This document shows positions 44,760-57,000 of a stretch of DNA of 64,000 nt, in pieces (positions within the stretch are counted from its first letter, which is position 1; each line of letters opens with the position of its first letter). Position numbers and translations under genes: made by a program. The notes beneath the pieces were generated by a model, which saw nothing but the letters and a program-made list of their open reading frames with translations, searched no databases and was not told where the DNA came from. This stretch comes from Theocolax elegans (lineage: Eukaryota > Arthropoda > Insecta > Hymenoptera > Cerocephalidae). The DNA is taken from NCBI GenBank assembly GCA_026168455.1, contig CM047431.1, forward strand, positions 17,831,547-17,895,546, in the 5' to 3' direction.

Positions 44760-45853
44760 CATCGGCGCATTTTAGGGCTTCCCAAGGCCCTTGATGGACG
44801 GTCCGGTCGTCCTTTTGACCCGTTGGTTGGGTAATGTGCCCGACGAGCCTGAGGTCGGGTGTGTCCCTCCGACACCCTCTTCTGGTTGGGCCGACCAGTT
44901 GGCCGACATGTTCCGGGAGGATATGTCCGCCGGGATCGTCCTTCCTAGAGAGAGGAGCGAAGAGCCGGACACGGCTCTCAATGGCGAGGACGAAGGTGTG
45001 GTGATGGAGGACGGGACGGCAGTGCAGGCCCGAAACGACGCTATTTTGCACAGCGGAAGTCCGCGAGCCCCTCCGATCCCGTCAAAAATCCTGTGGGCTG
45101 ATGTCCCACTGGATGACGACGAGCCACCAGCGGAGGAAGAGATCGCAGCAGTGCGGCCGGAGTGGAAGCCATCTCTGATGGCGGAAGCTCGCAGGCCCCT
45201 GCGAGTTCTCCGATCCCAATGGAGCTAAAAACGGCACAGGAGATCTGGGCCGAACGGAAGGAGTTATATATCATCCAGGACGATGAACCCATGGAGGAAG
45301 ACCCCCGGGGATCCCCGTCACCTTCCTCCTGCACCACCAACCAACCTGGAGCGCCTCCGCAACCTCAAGGGTGACTTATTATGCATTATTCAAGAGGTTG
45401 CTAGCACTTCGCTGACACCATCCAGCGAAGTGACGGCGCCGGGGGTAGGTGGGACAATCCCTGAGGGTAGAGATACCCTCTACCTCTCAGGGAGACGTAC
45501 CCAAGGTCAGCGAGGAGGAATAGGCGAGCCAGGACGCGGTACTGGAGCTATATGCCACGCTAACTCGCTCAGACGGAGTGGAGAAACCACGTACCAATGG
45601 GTTTTCACCATCCTGGATGACCGGCTATCTAAGGGGGAGGCACCGAGGGCATCCGTGGCCCCTATGAGGCGGCTACTCGCCTGGCCAACAGACGCAGAAC
45701 CAGCGAGGCTACCACGGAATTACCCAACGACCCCCCAACCAAGGCCGTATCCCCATGTACACTCCACTACCTCCGGAGAACCCACCCATGAGCCGTGCGG
45801 CCCGTCATCATGCCCGGAAATATAATCCGTGAAAGTGTGAGGACCACGTTACA
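44760..45853 (+). other. GC-rich coding-like block of unknown origin
   Basis: About 1.1 kb is far richer in G+C than its surroundings. Consecutive plus-strand frames at 44791-45228, 45162-45374 and 45283-45825 seem to be one protein broken by frameshifts. It is acidic and proline-rich, with segments such as ILWADVPLDDDEPPAEEE, AERKELYIIQDDEPMEEDP and TNLERLRNLKGDLLCII. The block ends GTGAGGACCACGTTACA, nearly the same as the end of the candidate LTR at 32100. It may be gag-like or part of an LTR element. I do not recognise it. Confidence 0.35.
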
Positions 45854-45859
45854 AACTAT

Positions 45860-45960
45860 TATTCTGAACGTAAAGTGTATAATAGCAAAAAGTTTTGTTA
45901 TTTTGAGATAAATATTTCGTCCGTATAAAGTTTTATGTAGGATTAATACATTTCAAGATA
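45860..45960 (+). repeat. Copy of the Helitron-like subterminal repeat
   Basis: The stretch AAAGTGTATAATAGCAAAAA, GTTTTGTTATTTTGAGATAA and TATTTCGTCC matches copies near 22700, 22870 and 20670-20900. Its left end is cut by the GC-rich block. Confidence 0.75.
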
Positions 45961-47459
45961 ATGCTAAATACCCGTTTCTGAGCAATTAAAAATAATGTCA
46001 TAACTTTAACTATTTCTGTGCTGTGAAAATTGGATCATTATCTAATTACATTACGACGAAGTTGCCCTATTAATCTCAGCTAAAACGGTCAAATATTGAC
46101 TGAATAATCTTAGATTCATGACTACAAACATACATACATCCATACATAAATTTTTGGGAGGGCCTTAAATGAGTTCTAATACGCATAAATTTCTCTTACA
46201 ACACATTATCTAGTATATTTTGATGCATCACACATTATGCGATGATGAAAATATAAGTGAGCATCGTATATTCGTAATACTTTATAACAGATTCGTTCGC
46301 GAAATTTTTTATACAAAATGAGATTACTGTGATGAACGAAAAACAATTAACTTTTCTTTGTTCTTATACTGTAATATTTTATGAATTACAATGAATTATT
46401 GCTATATTGGTATTGGTGGGAGGGTTAAAATTAACATTGGTACCTTCTGAATGCTGAAGTGAATTTTGCAATCTTATTTTCAATGCAATGTGATCTAACT
46501 GTGTCTGCCTATATAAGATATTATACAAGATGTGATTTGAGATCTCACGTGATTTCTTACATGATATCTCATGTAGGACTATTTTATAAAATATAAAGTT
46601 TGAAACGTATTTTAGAATACTTATTATTTTATTATATATTTAAAGTAAACATATAAGTAAGTGTTATTAATGAATATTTCGAGCAAACTTGGAACTCAAT
46701 CTATCCTTTAGTTTACGCAAATTGAACATTTGGTAGATACTGGGATTGTATTTCTAACCTCTGGGACAAACACAATTTTGCTTGGTTGGTTGCTAGGACA
46801 TTGCATTCATAAAATATTTATTTTATTCTAAATGAATAAATACATTTAAATAATTTTTCTTTAATTAAGCTATAAGCTTACACCAAATACTTTAATTTAA
46901 AAAATTTTTGTATACAAGTGACTTTTATTTACTCTATATATTTAGCGTAGTAATGATTCATTTCCAGTGGTCAGTTACTGGCATTTTTACCTTAGTTACT
47001 TTGTAGTTATAAAAGTATCGATGATACTGTATCTGCAAGTAAGTATCTATTTTAAGACTATCTTTTATACAAAAGCATCGGCTATATTATCTCAAAAAAG
47101 TATTTGGAACCAAGTAACGAGATACAGCGATGTATTGCTATTACTGCCACCTCTGGATATGTCATACAACAAATTCATATGAGATCTCACGTAGTATTTT
47201 TCAGTAAGGCATCAATAGCCTTAAAGATATAGAACAATATTTTAGTGTTTTTGTATTCGATGCATAGACTTATCCTATCTTCTCGAACCTGATACAAAAT
47301 TGCAGTGAAAAATTCTTATTAAAAACAATTCGTGTTGATTTTAGGTGTACTCTACTTCATGTTACCTATTCTCAAGACGAGTTAATTATTTTCAAGCTAA
47401 CTATTTCTTCAAGATGATAAAAGAATTAATTCAATAATGTATAGGGTATGTTAAAAATG
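45961..47459. other. AT-rich spacer, few motifs
   Basis: No gene was recognised. Palindromic GAGATCTCAC motifs occur at about 46540 and 47181, shared with the repeat at 21758-21950. Confidence 0.5.
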
Positions 47460-47481
47460 ATTTTCATTCTTTCAAGACTAA

Positions 47482-48147
47482 CAAGGGAAGTACGTGACCT
47501 CCGGGAAACGAATCTTATCCTAACTTTGCTATAGCTTTTGTAATGTAGAAATATGAAGAAATCAAAGTTATTGCTTGCCAATGGCCACATTGATGAAAGT
47601 TATTCGACATCTAATAGTAATTTCAATGAAAATTACTTCCAACTCAATCGATTAAAACTCCGAAACAAATAAAGATAAACAATCGAACCAGAAACCAGAA
47701 GAAAGTTGAATTCAAGTAGATATAATTTAAAAAAAAGCTAAAATTGTTTCATTTGGAGCAAAGTTATGAAAAAATAAGAAATTGTAGATATTTTGATCAA
47801 AATTTAATATGAAAAGTTTATTGTTTTTTTAGCCCAAAATTCTTCAATTTTTTATTTTTTCATAACTTTGCTCCAAATGAAGCAATTTTAGCTTTTTTTT
47901 TTTAAATTATATCTACTTGAATTCAACTTTCTTCTGGTTTCTGGTTCGATTGTTTATCTTTATTTGTTTCGGAGTTCTAATCGTTTGAGTTGGAAGTAAT
48001 TTTCATTGAAATTACTATTAGATGTCGAATAACTTTCATCAATGTGGCCATTGGCAAGCAATAACTTTGCTTTCTTCATATTTCTACATTACAAAAGATA
48101 TAGCAAAGTTAGGATAAGATTCGTTTCCCGGAGGTTATGTACTTCCC
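47482..48147. repeat. Module A, first copy: ~310-bp-arm inverted repeat
   Basis: The left arm starts GGGAAGTACGTGACCTCCGG and the right arm ends with its inverse. Both arms contain CCAATGGCCACATTGATGAA or its inverse. The centre (about 47770-47870) is asymmetric, which gives A a polarity: the copy at 50225 has it reversed. Confidence 0.9.
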
Positions 48148-48618
48148 GACAACAAGGAATTAGAAAAAAAATACAAATCATACAATTTGTAGAAAATAAA
48201 GGAGAAATCCATAAAATTTATAAAATAAAAATTAGATTGAAATAATTATCTATATCAAATCTTTTGAATTTTACTTGTAGCATACAACTAATCTTAAAAT
48301 AATTTACTTTATAATCTGTATAATAATATTCATATGCGTTTATATTATTTGTATTAAAATATACATTACAAAACATATTTATAATTTTATAAAAAAAAGT
48401 TAATTACACCCATTACAATTTATATTTATTTCTAATTTATAATTATTATAATTATAATATGTGTTAGTTATTTTTATTATAATTTTTTTTTTAAAAAAGA
48501 AATTAATAATTTACAAGAAACTGTTACAAAACAATAATAATTACGCACAACGCGCGCATTCACGGTCACTAGGGTTTCACTTTAATTTAATATAAGATTC
48601 GATAACGAACACCCTACA

Positions 48619-48861
48619 TTGGAAGTCCATGAGGATATAACTATCAGGAAATTATTACTAGATATCCGTAGATGTACCTGCACAAAAGGACTTTACAATC
48701 AGTATTATAAGAGATTTCACCGCCGCGTATCAAATTCCAACTGGTCTAAGATTCAAAAAAGCTATCAGGAAACTAAATACAGGGAAATAATAAATAACAC
48801 CGGCACACACAAAAAGTGGTCTGTTCAAGCAACCAGACCTATCTATCCTTATGTATTTTGA
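48619..48861 (+). CDS. Module B reading frame, copy 1 (80 codons, unknown)
   Basis: The frame is open from a stop near 48590, so residues RFDNEHPT precede the TTG at 48619, and a start codon is not identified. It reads EDITIRKLLLDIRRCTCTKG, then NQYYKRFHRRVSNSNWSKIQ and ends PIYPYVF inside the left arm of module C. The composition is basic with many tyrosines. I do not recognise a family. It could be the remnant of an exon or of an element protein. Three other intact copies are at 49510-49761 (-), 51349-51591 (+) and 58139-58381 (+). Confidence 0.35.
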   Translation: MEVHEDITIRKLLLDIRRCTCTKGLYNQYYKRFHRRVSNSNWSKIQKSYQETKYREIINNTGTHKKWSVQATRPIYPYVF

Positions 48862-49585
48862 CGCGCTAAATCCGAATCCGAGGTTGGTTTTACTCAAACA
48901 CCCCCAAAATTTTTTTTAAATCGAGAAAAACTGTGAAAAATCACTGAAAATTTGTATGTTCCTGTATATTTTGATGCGCTGAATTTGAATTCAGGGTTTA
49001 TTGTACCCGTACGCTCTTTAAAGTGTGAAAAAATGGTGAAAAACCTATGCAAAATCGAGAAAAACTACGAAAAAAACGTGAAAATTTGCATTAAAGAACA
49101 TAATTTTGGTGCAATACATTTTTTGTGAATGTATCATGTATGGTTAATCTTGATGAAATCGTTCTCCTTGTTCTTCACTAAAGTCTTCAAGATTATAAGG
49201 GAAGTAGTCCAGATGAGAATGTAAAAAATGCATTTTATAGTTCATTAAGCAACCTAAATTTTTGAAATTTTCTCGATTTTGCATAGGTTTTCACCATTTT
49301 TTCACACTTTCAAGGGCGTACGGGTACAATAAACCCTGAATTCAACTTCAGCGCATCAAAATGTATAAAAATCGTGTATAATACTCTAATAAAAAATTTT
49401 TTATCTTAAACCCACGCACTTAAATACGATTTTCAGTGATTTTTCACAGTTTTTCTCGATTTAAAAAAAATTTTGGGGGTGTTGAGTAAAACTAACCTCG
49501 GATTCGGATTTAGCGTGTCGAAATACATAAGGATAGATAGGTCTGGTTGCTTGAACAGACCACTTTTTTGTGTGTGCCGGTGTTA
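48808..49585. repeat. Module C, first copy: diverged inverted repeat
   Basis: The left arm (48808-49060) and right arm (49265-49585) both carry AGTGGTCTGTTCAAGCAACC and GAATCCGAGGTTRGTTTTAC, in inverse order. They differ by fixed substitutions (ACGCGC against ACACGC, TTGG against TTAG), and the right arm has ~55 bp extra. The differences are kept in all copies, so C is an old element with polarity. Confidence 0.9.
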
Positions 49586-49761
49586 TTTATTATTTCCCTG
49601 TATTTAGTTTCCTGATAGCTTTTTTGAATCTTAGACCAGTTGGAATTTGATACGCGGCGGTGAAATCTCTTATAATACTGATTGTAAAGTCCTTTTGTGC
49701 AGGTACATCTACGGATATCTAGTAATAATTTCCTGATAGTTATATCCTCATGGACTTCCAA
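49510..49761 (-). CDS. Module B reading frame, copy 2 (minus strand)
   Basis: Same protein as copy 1 through NNTGTHKK. The end differs because a 1-nt change in the T-run of the C arm shifts frame. It lies in the B' module that mirrors B around the C at 49190. Confidence 0.35.
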   Translation of the reverse strand: MEVHEDITIRKLLLDIRRCTCTKGLYNQYYKRFHRRVSNSNWSKIQKSYQETKYREIINNTGTHKKVVCSSNQTYLSLCISTR

Positions 49762-51348
49762 TGTAGGGTGTTCGTTATCGAATCTTATATTAAATTAAAG
49801 TGAAACCCTAGTGACCGTGAATGCGCGCGTTGTGCGTAATTATTATTGTTTTGTAACAGTTTCTTGTAAATTATTAATTTCTTTTTTAAAAAAAAAATTA
49901 TAATAAAAATAACTAACACATATTATAATTATAATAATTATAAATTAGAAATAATATAAATTGTAATGGGTGTAATTTAACTTTTTTTTATAAAATTATA
50001 AATATGTTTTGTAATGTATTTTAATACAAATAATATAAACGCATATGAATATTATTATACAGATTATAAAGTAAATTATTTTAAGATTAGTTGTATGCTA
50101 CAAGTAAAAATTCAAAAGATTTGATATAGATAATTATTTCAATCTAATTTTTATTTTATAAATTTTATGGATTTCTCCTTTATTTTCTACAAATTGTATG
50201 ATTTGTTTTTTTCTAATTCCTTGTTGTCGGGAAGTACATAACCTCCGGGAAACGAATCTTATCCTAACTTTGCTATATCTTTTGTAATGTAGAAATATGA
50301 AGAAAGCAAAGTTATTGCTTGCCAATGGCCACATTGATGAAAGTTATTCGACATCTAATAGTAATTTCAATGAAAATTACTTCCAACTCAAACGATTAGA
50401 ACTCCGAAACAAATAAAGATAAACAATCGAACCAGAAACCAGAAGAAAGTTGAATTCAAGTAGATATAATTTAAAAAAAAGCTAAAATTGCTTCATTTGG
50501 AGCAAAGTTATGAAAAAAAAAAATTGAAGAATTTTGGGCAAAAACAATAAATTTCATTTTTTTGTCAAAATATCTACAATTTCTTATTTTTTCATAACTT
50601 TGCTCCAAATGAAACAATTTTAGCTTTTTTTTAAATTATATCTACTTGAATTCAACTTTCTTCTGGTTTCTGGTTCGATTGTTTATCTTTATTTGTTTCG
50701 GAGTTTTAATCGATTGAGTTGGAAGTAATTTTCATTGAAATTACTATTAGATGTCGAATAACTTTCATCAATGTGGCCATTGGCAAGCAATAACTTTGCT
50801 TTCTTCATATTTCTACATTACAAAAGATATAGCAAAGTTAGGATAAGATTCGTTTCCCGGAGGTTATGTACTTCCCGACAACAAGGAATTAGAAAAAAAT
50901 ACAAATCATACAATTTGTAGAAAATAAAGGAGAAATCCATAAAATTTATAAAATAAAAATTAGATTGAAATAATTATCTATATCAAATCTTTTGAATTTT
51001 TACTTGTAGCATACAACTAATCTTAAAATAATTTACTTTATAATCTGTATAATAATATTCATATGCGTTTATATTATTTGTATTAAAATATACATTACAA
51101 AACATATTTATAATTTTATAAAAAAAAGTTAAATTACACCCATTACAATTTATATTTATTTCTAATTTATAATTATTATAATTATAATATGTGTTAGTTA
51201 TTTTTATTATAATTTTTTTTTTAAAAAAGAAATTAATAATTTACAAGAAACTGTTACAAAACAATAATAATTACGCACAACGCGCGCATTCACGGTCACT
51301 AGGGTTTCACTTTAATTTAATATAAGATTCGATAACGAACACCCTACA

Positions 51349-51591
51349 TTGGAAGTCCATGAGGATATAACTATCAGGAAATTATTACTAGATATCCGTA
51401 GATGTACCTGCACAAAAGGACTTTACAATCAGTATTATAAGAGATTTCACCGCCGCGTATCAAATTCCAACTGGTCTAAGATTCAAAAAAGCTATCAGGA
51501 AACTAAATACAGGGAAATAATAAATAACACCGGCACACACAAAAAGTGGTCTGTTCAAGCAACCAGACCTATCTATCCTTATGTATTTTGA
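51349..51591 (+). CDS. Module B reading frame, copy 3
   Basis: Identical in protein to copy 1. It is followed by the C copy at 51545-52310, which leads into D instead of B'. Confidence 0.35.
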   Translation: MEVHEDITIRKLLLDIRRCTCTKGLYNQYYKRFHRRVSNSNWSKIQKSYQETKYREIINNTGTHKKWSVQATRPIYPYVF

Positions 51592-52312
51592 CGCGCTAAA
51601 TCCGAATCCGAGGTTGGTTTTACTCAAACACCCCCAAAATTTTTTTAAATCGAGAAAAACTGTGAAAAATCACTGAAAATTTGTATGTTCCTGTATATTT
51701 TGATGCGCTGAATTTGAATTCAGGGTTTATTGTACCCGTACGCTCTTTAAAGTGTGAAAAAATGGTGAAAACCTATGCAAAATCGAGAAAAACTACGAAA
51801 AAACGTGAAAATTTGCATTAAAGAACATAATTTTGGTGCAATACATTTTTTTGTGAATGTATCATGTATGGTTAATCTTGATGAAATCGTTCTCCTTGTT
51901 CTTCACTAAAGTCTTCAAGATTATAAGGGAAGTAGTCCAGATGAGAATGTAAAAAATGCATTTTATAGTTCATTAAGCAACCTAAATTTTTGAAATTTTC
52001 TCGATTTTGCATAGGTTTTCACCATTTTTTCACACTTTCAAGGGCGTACGGGTACAATAAACCCTGAATTCAACTTCAGCGCATCAAAATGTATAAAAAT
52101 CGTGTATAATACTCTAATAAAAAATTTTTTTATCTTTAACCCACGCACTTAAATACGATTTTCAGTGATTTTTCACAGTTTTTCTCGATTTAAAAAAAAT
52201 TTTGGGGGTGTTTGAGTAAAACTAACCTCGGATTCGGATTTAGCGTGTCGAAATACATAAGGATAGATAGGTCTGGTTGCTTGAACAGACCACTTTTTTT
52301 GTGTGCCGGTCT

Positions 52313-53765
52313 AATATAGTAAAGCATATATTAAGCAAATCGATACTAAAATGGAAATATTGTTAACAATTCAATTACGAATGAGGAAACTAAACAAATA
52401 AAAGTTGAAGATTGCAACTCAAAAGAACAAGAAGATAGCTTATGCTACAATTACATACTAATTGATAATAACATGAAAATAAAACAAATACACTTCATTA
52501 AAAAAATTCTGCCAAAAGTGAAGAAAAACAAAAAAATAGTATTGCAATATATACACCAATTGAAGCGGTATTTAATGAGCTGGTCAAAATGGCTGAGATC
52601 AATAATATCAAGACTGTCACAGGAAAAGCAAGTAAAGCACCTGGGAAACCTATTCTACAAGCCAATAGTTACCGCATGTCATTTGGTGATATAAACTACT
52701 TAGGTTCAAACAAAGCATTCTTATACTTCGATAAAGGATTAAGAGGGAACGTTCGCTCTTTAAAGTGTGAAAAAATGGTGAAAACCTATGCAAAATCGAG
52801 AAAAACTACGAAAAAACGTGAAAATTTGCATTAAAGAACATAATTTTGGTGCAATACATTTTTTTGTGAATGTATCATGTATGGTTAATCTTGATGAAAT
52901 CGTTCTCCTTGTTCTTCACTAAAGTCTTCAAGATTATAAGGGAAGTAGTCCAGATGAGAATGTAAAAAATGCATTTTATAGTTCATTAAGCAACCTAAAT
53001 TTTTGAAATTTTCTCGATTTTGCATAGGTTTTCACCATTTTTTCACACTTTCAAGGGCGTACGGGTACAATAAACCCTGAATTCAACTTCAGCGCATCAA
53101 AATGTATAAAAATCGTGTATAATACTCTAATAAAAAATTTTTTTATCTTTAACCCACGCACTTAAATACGATTTTCAGTGATTTTTCACAGTTTTTCTCG
53201 ATTTAAAAAAAATTTTGGGGGTGTTTGAGTAAAACTAACCTCGGATTCGGATTTAGCGTGTCGAAATACATAAGGATAGATAGGTCTGGTTGCTTGAACA
53301 GACCACTTTTTTTGTGTGCCGGTCTAATATAGTAAAGCATATATTAAGCAAATCGATACTATAAAATGGAAATATTGTTAACAATTCAATTACGAATGAG
53401 GAAACTAAACAAATAAAAGTTGAAGATTGCAACTCAAAAGAACAAGAAGATAGCTTATGCTACAATTACATACTAATTGATAATAACATGAAAATAAAAC
53501 AAATACACTTCATTAAAAAAATTCTGCCAAAAGTGAAGAAAAACAAAAAAAAGTATTGCAATATATACACCAATTGAAGCGGTATTTAATGAGCTGGTCA
53601 AAATGGCTGAGATCAATAATATCAAGACTGTCACAGGAAAAGCAAGTAAAGCACCTGGGAAACCTATTCTACAAGCCAATAGTTACCGCATGTCATTTGG
53701 TGATATAAACTACTTAGGTTCAAACAAAGCATTCTTATACTTCGATAAAGGATTAAGAGGGAAAT
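52313..53765 (+). repeat. Direct ~1 kb duplication of C(part)-D
   Basis: D1 is cut at AGAGGGAACGTTCGCTCTTT (about 52750), where it rejoins the middle of module C. The sequence from CGCTCTTTAAAGTG (51742) to AGAGGGAA is therefore repeated directly, before D2 continues normally to AAATAGACGTG. Confidence 0.85.
52473..52834 (+). CDS. Module D coding-like frames (unknown)
   Basis: Two overlapping frames occur. One starts MKIKQIHFIKKILPKVKKNK. The other, from about 52568, reads EAVFNELVKMAEINNIKTVT, then GKASKAPGKPILQ and DINYLGSNKAFLYFDKGLRG, the more protein-like of the two. In D2 and D3 this second frame ends GLRGK with a stop. I recognise no family. Copies are at about 53575-53767, in reverse at about 55154-55350, and at 59360-59547. 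Confidence 0.3.
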
Positions 53766-55590
53766 AGACGTGTATTAATTCAATGTACCCTTTAAAAAAT
53801 CAACCAAAGTACAAAGACTTAAAAGTTCTTGACGATATAGCAACACGAACTTATGTTTCCTTTTTACACAGTGACGTGTGCTGTTGGACTAATATATTCT
53901 GCAAGATTGAACAAGTATGAAAGAATAGCATTTGCAAGGAAAATGAACGCTCTAACTGAGATGTTTACAACTGCAAGATAATTATTAGTTAGATATTGGT
54001 GAATGAGATCAATTATGTGCAATAAAGGTTACGAAACTTCAGCTGGTAGCTTACTGCTACTAGACTCAAGGAGCATAATAACCTAAAAATGTATACTATT
54101 TAATCTAGATGTTAATCTTTTACTATAATGTTGATTAAATATATAAATTTATAAATTATATCATGCACAAAGGCAAAATCATACGTATACTGTTGTTATT
54201 TACTTAAATTCGTAGCTAAAATAGTTTTAAGCTAGAATTAAGTTTTATGTACCGGACCCACGAAAAGGTAACAGTGTTTACGTGTGTGGGAATTGCGTGG
54301 AATATTTGTAACTTTTTTGAAATACATATTTTCTGGTATATAAATAATAATTAAATAATAAATAATATTTCACAACATTTGCGCTACAAGCTTTTACAAA
54401 CAATCTATTAATACAAATTCAAAGGGACACATCACAACATAACAAAATATAACACAAAGAATATCACAGCTAATAATTGAGGAAAAACGTTGCCTAGAAT
54501 AATTAGTATTAACTTGTTTAAATTTGTCAGTATATTCTTTTCTATTGATTGGATGTTTTTTGTAAATTGATATGTATTGTTTCTAAAATAATTCTTTTTT
54601 TCTAATATTGTTCCCTATCAAGAATTTTTACATTACTGAAATCAAATTTATGTGTTAATTTATCAATGTGATCATTAGTACCACATAAAACTTAATTCTA
54701 GCTTAAAACTATTTAGCTACGAATTTAAGTAAATACAACAGTATACTATGATTTTGCCTTTGTGCATGATATAATTTATAAATTTATATATTAATCAACA
54801 TTATAGTAAAAGATTAACATCTAGATTAAATAGTATACATTTTAGGTTATTATGCTCCTTGAGTCTAGTAGCATACCAGCTGAAGTTTCGTAACCTTTAT
54901 TGCACATTGATCTCATTCACCAATACTAACTAATAATTATCTTGCAGTTGTAAACATCTCAGTTAGAGCGTTCATTTTCCTTGCAAATGCTATTCTTTCA
55001 TACTTGTTCATCTTGCAGAATATATTAGTCCAACAGCACACGTCACTGTGTAAAAAGGAAACTAAGTTCGTGTTGCTATATCGTCAAGAACTTTTAAGTC
55101 TTTGTACTTTGGTTGATTTTTTAAAGGGTACATTGAATTAATACACGTCTATTTCCCTCTTAATCCTTTATCGAAGTATAAGAATGCTTTGTTTGAACCT
55201 AAGTATTTATATCACCAAATGACATGCGGTAACTATTGGCTTGTAGAATAGGTTTCCCAGGTGCTTTACTTGCTTTTCCTGTGACAGTCTTGATATTATT
55301 GATCTCAGCCATTTTGACCAGCTCATTAAATACCGCTTCAATTGGTTATATATTGCATACTATTTTTTGTTTTTCTTCACTTTTGGCAGAATTTTTTTAA
55401 TGAAGTGTATTTGTTTTATTTTCATGTTATTATCAATTAGTATGTAATTGTAGCATAAGCTATCTTCTTGTTCTTTTGAGTTGCAATCTTCAACTTTTAT
55501 TTGTTTAGTTTCCTCATTCGTAATTGAATTGTTAACAATATTTCCATTTTATAGTATCGATTTGCTTAATATATGCTTTACTATATTAGA
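53330..55590. repeat. D-L-D' inverted pair with 440-bp loop
   Basis: D2 (53330-54247) and its inverse (54688-55590) flank segment L. D ends GCTAGAATTAAGTTTTATG, and D' starts with the inverse immediately after ATTAGTACCACA. In the last copy (60022-60466) L is followed by other DNA at exactly the point where D' would begin. Confidence 0.85.
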
Positions 55591-56344
55591 CCGGCACACA
55601 AAAAAGTGGTCTGTTCAGCAACCAGACCTATCTATCCTTATGTATTTCGACACGCTAAATCCGAATCCGAGGTTAGTTTTACTCAAACACCCCCAAAATT
55701 TTTTTAAATCCGAGAAAAACTGTGAAAATCACTGAAATCGTATTTAAGTGCGTGGGTTAAAGATAAAAAAATTTTTTATTAGAGTATATACACGATTTTA
55801 TACATTTTGATGCGCTGAAGTTGAATTCAGGGTTTATTGTACCCGTACGCCCTTGAAAGTGTGAAAAAATGGTGAAAACCTATGCAAAATCGAGAAAATT
55901 TCAAAAATTTAGGTTGCTTAATGAACTATAAAATGCATTTTTTACATTCTCATCTGGACTACTTCCCTTATAATCTTGAAGACTTTAGTGAAGAACAGGA
56001 GAACGATTTCATCAAGATTAACCATACATGATACATTCACAAAAAAATGTATTGCACCAAATTATGTTCTTTAATGCAAATTTTCACGTTTTTTTCGTAG
56101 TTTTTCTCGATTTTGCATAGGTTTTCACCATTTTTTCACACTTTAAAGAGCGTACGGGTACAATAAACCCTGAATTCAAATTCAGCGCCAAAATATACAG
56201 GAACATACAAATTTTCAGTGATTTTTCACAGTTTTTCTCGATTAAAAAAAATTTTGGGGGTGTTTGAGTAAAACCAACCTCGGATTCGGATTTAGCGCGT
56301 CAAAATACATAAGGATAGATAGGTCTGGTTGGCTTGAACAGACC

Positions 56345-57000
56345 ACTTTTTGTGTGTGCCGGTGTTATTTATTATTTCCCTGTATTTAGTTTCCTGATAG
56401 CTTTTTTGAATCTTAGACCAGTTGAATTTGATACGCGGCGGTGAAATCTCTTAATACTGATTGTAAAGTCCTTTTGTGCAGGTACATCTACGTATCTAGT
56501 AATAATTTCCTGATAGTTATATCCTCATGGACTTCCAATGTAGGGTTTCGTTATCGAATCTTATATTAAATTAAAGTGAAACCCTAGTGACCGTGAATGC
56601 GCGCGTTGCGTAATTATTATTGTTTTGTAACAGTTTCTTGTAAATTATTAATTTCTTTTTTAAAAAAAAAATTATAATAAAAATAACTAACACATATTAT
56701 AATTATAATAATTATAAATTAGAAATAAATATAATTGTAATGGGTGTAATTTAACTTTTTTTTATAAAATTATAAATATGTTTTGTACTGTATATTTTAA
56801 TACAAATAATATAAACGCATATGAATATTATTATACAGATTATAAGTAAATTATTTTAAGATTAGTTGTATGCTACAAGTAAAAATTCAAAAGATTTGAT
56901 ATAGATAATTATTTCAATCTAATTTTTATTTTATAAATTTATGGATTTCTCCTTTATTTTCTACAAATTTATGATTTGTATTTTTTTCTAATTCCTTGTT
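56345..57000 (-). repeat. Module B' copy with many small deletions
   Basis: Against 49575-50225 this copy lacks single or double bases in at least four places within 200 bp (GTTGGAA to GTTGAA, CTTATAATAC to CTTAATAC, CGGATATC to CGTATC, GGTGTTCG to GGTTTCG), with no substitutions there. The B frame is therefore broken in this copy. Confidence 0.85.
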
